From Verrucomicrobia bacterium UBA1263 (lineage in GTDB: Bacteria; Verrucomicrobiota; Verrucomicrobiia; Limisphaerales; UBA1412), in NCBI GenBank assembly GCA_002308515.1, contig DBVN01000052.1, forward strand, positions 1-15,972: a stretch of DNA of 15,972 nt. The letters run 5' to 3'. Below are positions 14,089 to 15,972 of the stretch, piece by piece (within the stretch, counting starts at the first letter, position 1; every line of letters starts with the position of its first letter). Made by a program: the position numbers and the translations under genes. Below the pieces are notes generated by a model. That model ran no database searches. It had not been told where the DNA came from and was given only the letters and a program-made list of their open reading frames with translations.

Positions 14089-15267
14089 ATGTTTGTTATG
14101 AATAAATGGACATTGGCCCTGGCAGTTGCCGGGATCGTTAGTATGGCTGCTGTCGCGACAGCAGAAGAAGCCGAAAATCAAGCTCTCACAGCTGTTTCCG
14201 GCACAACTATCAGCGGTTATGTTGATACTTCCATGAACTGGCAGTTTGGTGATCTGAAAACCAGCTCTGGCCGTTCCTGGAACAGTGACGCTGGCACCCA
14301 AAACGGTTTCAATCTGAATGCCGTTAAGATCGGTGTTGGCAAAGCATTAGAGGAGGATGCTTCTGTTTGGGCCGCCGGTTATCAGGCGGACGTTGTCTTT
14401 GGTGACATTGCTGGTCTCTACTATGCTGCTAACGCTAATGGTAATGTAGCTCTCCAGAACGCTTATGTGGATCTGCGCGCTCCGATCGGCAACGGTCTTG
14501 ATTTCCGTTTCGGTCTGTTCCAGACCATCGTGGGTTATGAAAGCGACGATGCTTACCTGAATCCGAACTTCAGCCATTCTTATGGTTATGCCCTCGAACC
14601 GATGCAGCATGTGGGTGGTCTGCTCAGCTATCACTTCGATCTGAATGATTGGATCCTGGGTGCTTATGCTGGTGTCGCCAATACTTATGATGCCAGATTC
14701 ACCAACGATCGTGCTTCTGATTCCTCTCGTCTGACCTATATGGGTGCCTTGAACCTGGTCTTCCCTGAATCCACTGGTTTCATGGAAGGAACAGAGATCT
14801 ACGGCGGTGTCATCAGCGGTGTGGATACCTTCTCTCGCGGCACTGACTCTCCCAACAGAGTCAACTACTACGCGGGCATCACTCTGCCTCTGCCGGTCAC
14901 CGGTCTGCGTGCAGGATTCTCCTATGACTATCGTCATGAGGGTTCCAACAATACCTGGGAAGGCAGCTGGGCGGATGCCTACGCGGCCTATCTGGCATAC
15001 GACGTGACCGAGAAACTGACTCTGGCCAATCGTGTTGAATACGCCAACGGCAAAGCCAGCACCTGGACATTTGTCGCCAACGACTGGGGTAAGGAGGATG
15101 AATATCTTTCTGATACTTTCACCGTCAGCTACAAGCTGTGGGAAAATGTGGTCACCCGTGCTGAGTTCCGCTGGGATCATGACCTCTCCGGCGATCATCG
15201 CATGGTGGACAATGCCAGCCGCGCCAATGCCTTCGGCATCACAGGCAACATCATTTACGTTTTCTAA
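14089..15267 (+). CDS. Outer-membrane beta-barrel porin (BBP2/OmpL-like)
   Basis: A 392-residue outer-membrane protein. Signal peptide: MNKWTLALAVAGIVSMAAVATA, with cleavage before EEAENQ. The mature part is an alternating beta-strand pattern rich in Tyr, Gly, Asn and Asp and ends ITGNIIYVF, with the C-terminal Phe recognised by the Bam machinery. It opens with ISGYVDTSMNWQF, followed by GLDFRFGLFQTIVGYES and NPNFSHSYGYALEPMQHVGG, which match the putative beta-barrel porin-2 (BBP2, OmpL-like) family common in Verrucomicrobiota and Planctomycetota. It probably forms a channel for small solutes; substrate unknown. Two ATGs nine bases apart (14089, 14098) begin the frame; the second gives the cleaner signal peptide. 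No Shine-Dalgarno. It is preceded by a strong-looking promoter region and a leader hairpin and followed by a hairpin 25 bp after the stop, so it is probably transcribed alone. Confidence 0.9.
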   Translation: MFVMNKWTLALAVAGIVSMAAVATAEEAENQALTAVSGTTISGYVDTSMNWQFGDLKTSSGRSWNSDAGTQNGFNLNAVKIGVGKALEEDASVWAAGYQADVVFGDIAGLYYAANANGNVALQNAYVDLRAPIGNGLDFRFGLFQTIVGYESDDAYLNPNFSHSYGYALEPMQHVGGLLSYHFDLNDWILGAYAGVANTYDARFTNDRASDSSRLTYMGALNLVFPESTGFMEGTEIYGGVISGVDTFSRGTDSPNRVNYYAGITLPLPVTGLRAGFSYDYRHEGSNNTWEGSWADAYAAYLAYDVTEKLTLANRVEYANGKASTWTFVANDWGKEDEYLSDTFTVSYKLWENVVTRAEFRWDHDLSGDHRMVDNASRANAFGITGNIIYVF

Positions 15268-15291
15268 TTTAAATAATTGTTCATCGTAAAC

Positions 15292-15332
15292 GAAAATCGC
15301 TGTTGGAAAGGAAATTTCTGATGGCGATTTTC
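15292..15332 (+). terminator. 41-nt hairpin element B between porin and thiG
   Basis: The arms 15292-15309 and 15315-15332 form 18 consecutive pairs around a 5-nt GGAAA loop. Five of these are G-U wobbles that exist only in plus-strand RNA. The outer arms GAAAATCG/CGATTTTC and the right-arm core TGATGGCGATTTT match hairpin element A at 1211-1251. It lies 25 bp after the porin stop and 11 bp before the thiG ATG; it may end the porin transcript, attenuate thiG, or both. The U-run after the stem is weak. Confidence 0.65.
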
Positions 15333-15343
15333 TGTTGATTTTC

Positions 15344-15972
15344 AATGAAAGAGCTGATTATCGGAGGACGTAAATTTACGAACCGGTTCTTTCTGGGGAC
15401 TGGGAAATTCGCCTCAACGGAAGTTTTCAAACAGGTGCTGGCCGCATCGGAAACCCAGCTGGTGACGGCGGCGCTCACCCGTGTCCACGAGGATGATGCC
15501 GAACATGATGATATCCTGAGAGTCATTGACCGTTCCCAGGTGGAGATCATGCTGAATACTTCCGGGGCACGCAACGCGGATGAAGCTGTCAGGATCGCCC
15601 GGATAGGAGAAGCGGCTGGTTTCAAATGGATCAAACTGGAGATCCATCCGGACGCGCGTTATCTGCTGCCGGATCCGGTCGAGACACTGAAAGCAACGGA
15701 ACAGATCGCCAGGCGCGGACTGGTCGTGCTGCCCTATATCAACGCTGATCCGGTATTGGCAAGACATTTAGAGGAAGCGGGAGCGGCCGCGGTCATGCCG
15801 CTGGGGTCGCCGATCGGCTCGAACAAGGGGATACGCACACGTGATATGATCGAGATCATCGTGGAGCAAAGTCATGTCCCGGTGATAGTGGATGCCGGGA
15901 TAGGGTTGCCGTCTCACGCGGCAGAAGCGATCGAACTCGGAGCCGATGCCGTGCTGGTCAATACGGCAGGCG
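15344..15972 (+). CDS. thiG: Thiazole synthase, 3' end outside window
   Basis: Forms the thiazole phosphate moiety of thiamine from 1-deoxy-D-xylulose 5-phosphate, dehydroglycine and ThiS thiocarboxylate in the cytoplasm. The first 209 residues are present; the family is about 255-270 long, so roughly the last 50 are missing. Visible features: LIIGGRKFTNRFFLGTGKF (4-22), the WIKLEI segment with the imine-forming Lys97, LLPD (107-110), VMPLGSPIGSNKGI (150-163) and PVIVDAGIG (179-187), all parts of the TIM barrel active site. The NTSGARNADEA variant (71-81) replaces the commoner NTAGCxTAEEA. ATG 15344 directly follows a strong hairpin; no thiS gene and no TPP riboswitch motif lie upstream within the window, so any thi operon would extend to the right. 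Confidence 0.95.

Noticed and set aside
15268..15343. TPP riboswitch before thiG
   Set aside because: The conserved CTGAGA and ACCTGATCTGG-type segments are absent; the gap holds only the hairpin element.
14347..15345. 332-codon open frame antisense to the porin gene
   Set aside because: It mirrors the porin codon pattern, has no start signals or recognisable domain, and the sense frame is a clear porin.

Overview
The window comes from a Gram-negative bacterium with an outer membrane: it encodes a beta-barrel porin ending in Phe, a SurA-type periplasmic chaperone and several lipoproteins. The ThuA + DUF1080 fusion and the BBP2/OmpL-like porin, together with mostly weak or absent Shine-Dalgarno sites, suggest the PVC superphylum (Verrucomicrobiota, Kiritimatiellota or Lentisphaerota). 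This placement is an inference; there is no rRNA or other phylogenetic marker to settle it.

Layout. 1-160 is the edge of a CRISPR array (two and a half repeats, the last degenerate). 161-1335 is AT-rich accessory DNA holding one small orphan gene (396-950, all-alpha, HEPN-like look) and a 385-bp non-coding stretch that ends in a strong hairpin. 1336-3345 carries nadD (NAD synthesis) and an exported ThuA/3-keto-disaccharide-hydrolase-like protein, closed by a clear terminator. 3404-7949 is a plus-strand surface-glycan cluster: its own promoter, a Wzx-like flippase, then GT2, GT32 and GT8-like glycosyltransferases. It becomes strikingly AT-rich towards GT32 and ends in two successive hairpins.

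8042-12936 is mostly on the minus strand and is core in character: surA and hemW in tandem, a small lipoprotein, and purH. A small AT-rich plus-strand lipoprotein gene (10300-10701) is inserted among them. 13044-13862 is a lipoprotein divergent from surA. 14089-15267 is a porin behind a very AT-rich promoter region with a structured leader. The window ends inside thiG (thiamine thiazole synthase).

How the genes relate. The flippase and glycosyltransferases form one pathway that builds a sugar chain on a lipid carrier and moves it across the inner membrane. SurA would escort porin-type proteins to the outer membrane. NadD, PurH, HemW and ThiG are cofactor or nucleotide housekeeping functions and not one operon.

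Most notable signals: a pair of equal-length (41 nt) intergenic hairpins at 1211-1251 and 15292-15332 that share sequence and differ mostly by pairing-preserving changes, with a shorter relative at 7953-7974; the asymmetric degeneration of the terminal CRISPR repeat; and the orphan gene and silent DNA beside the array. No cas gene lies inside the window, so the CRISPR subtype cannot be fixed.
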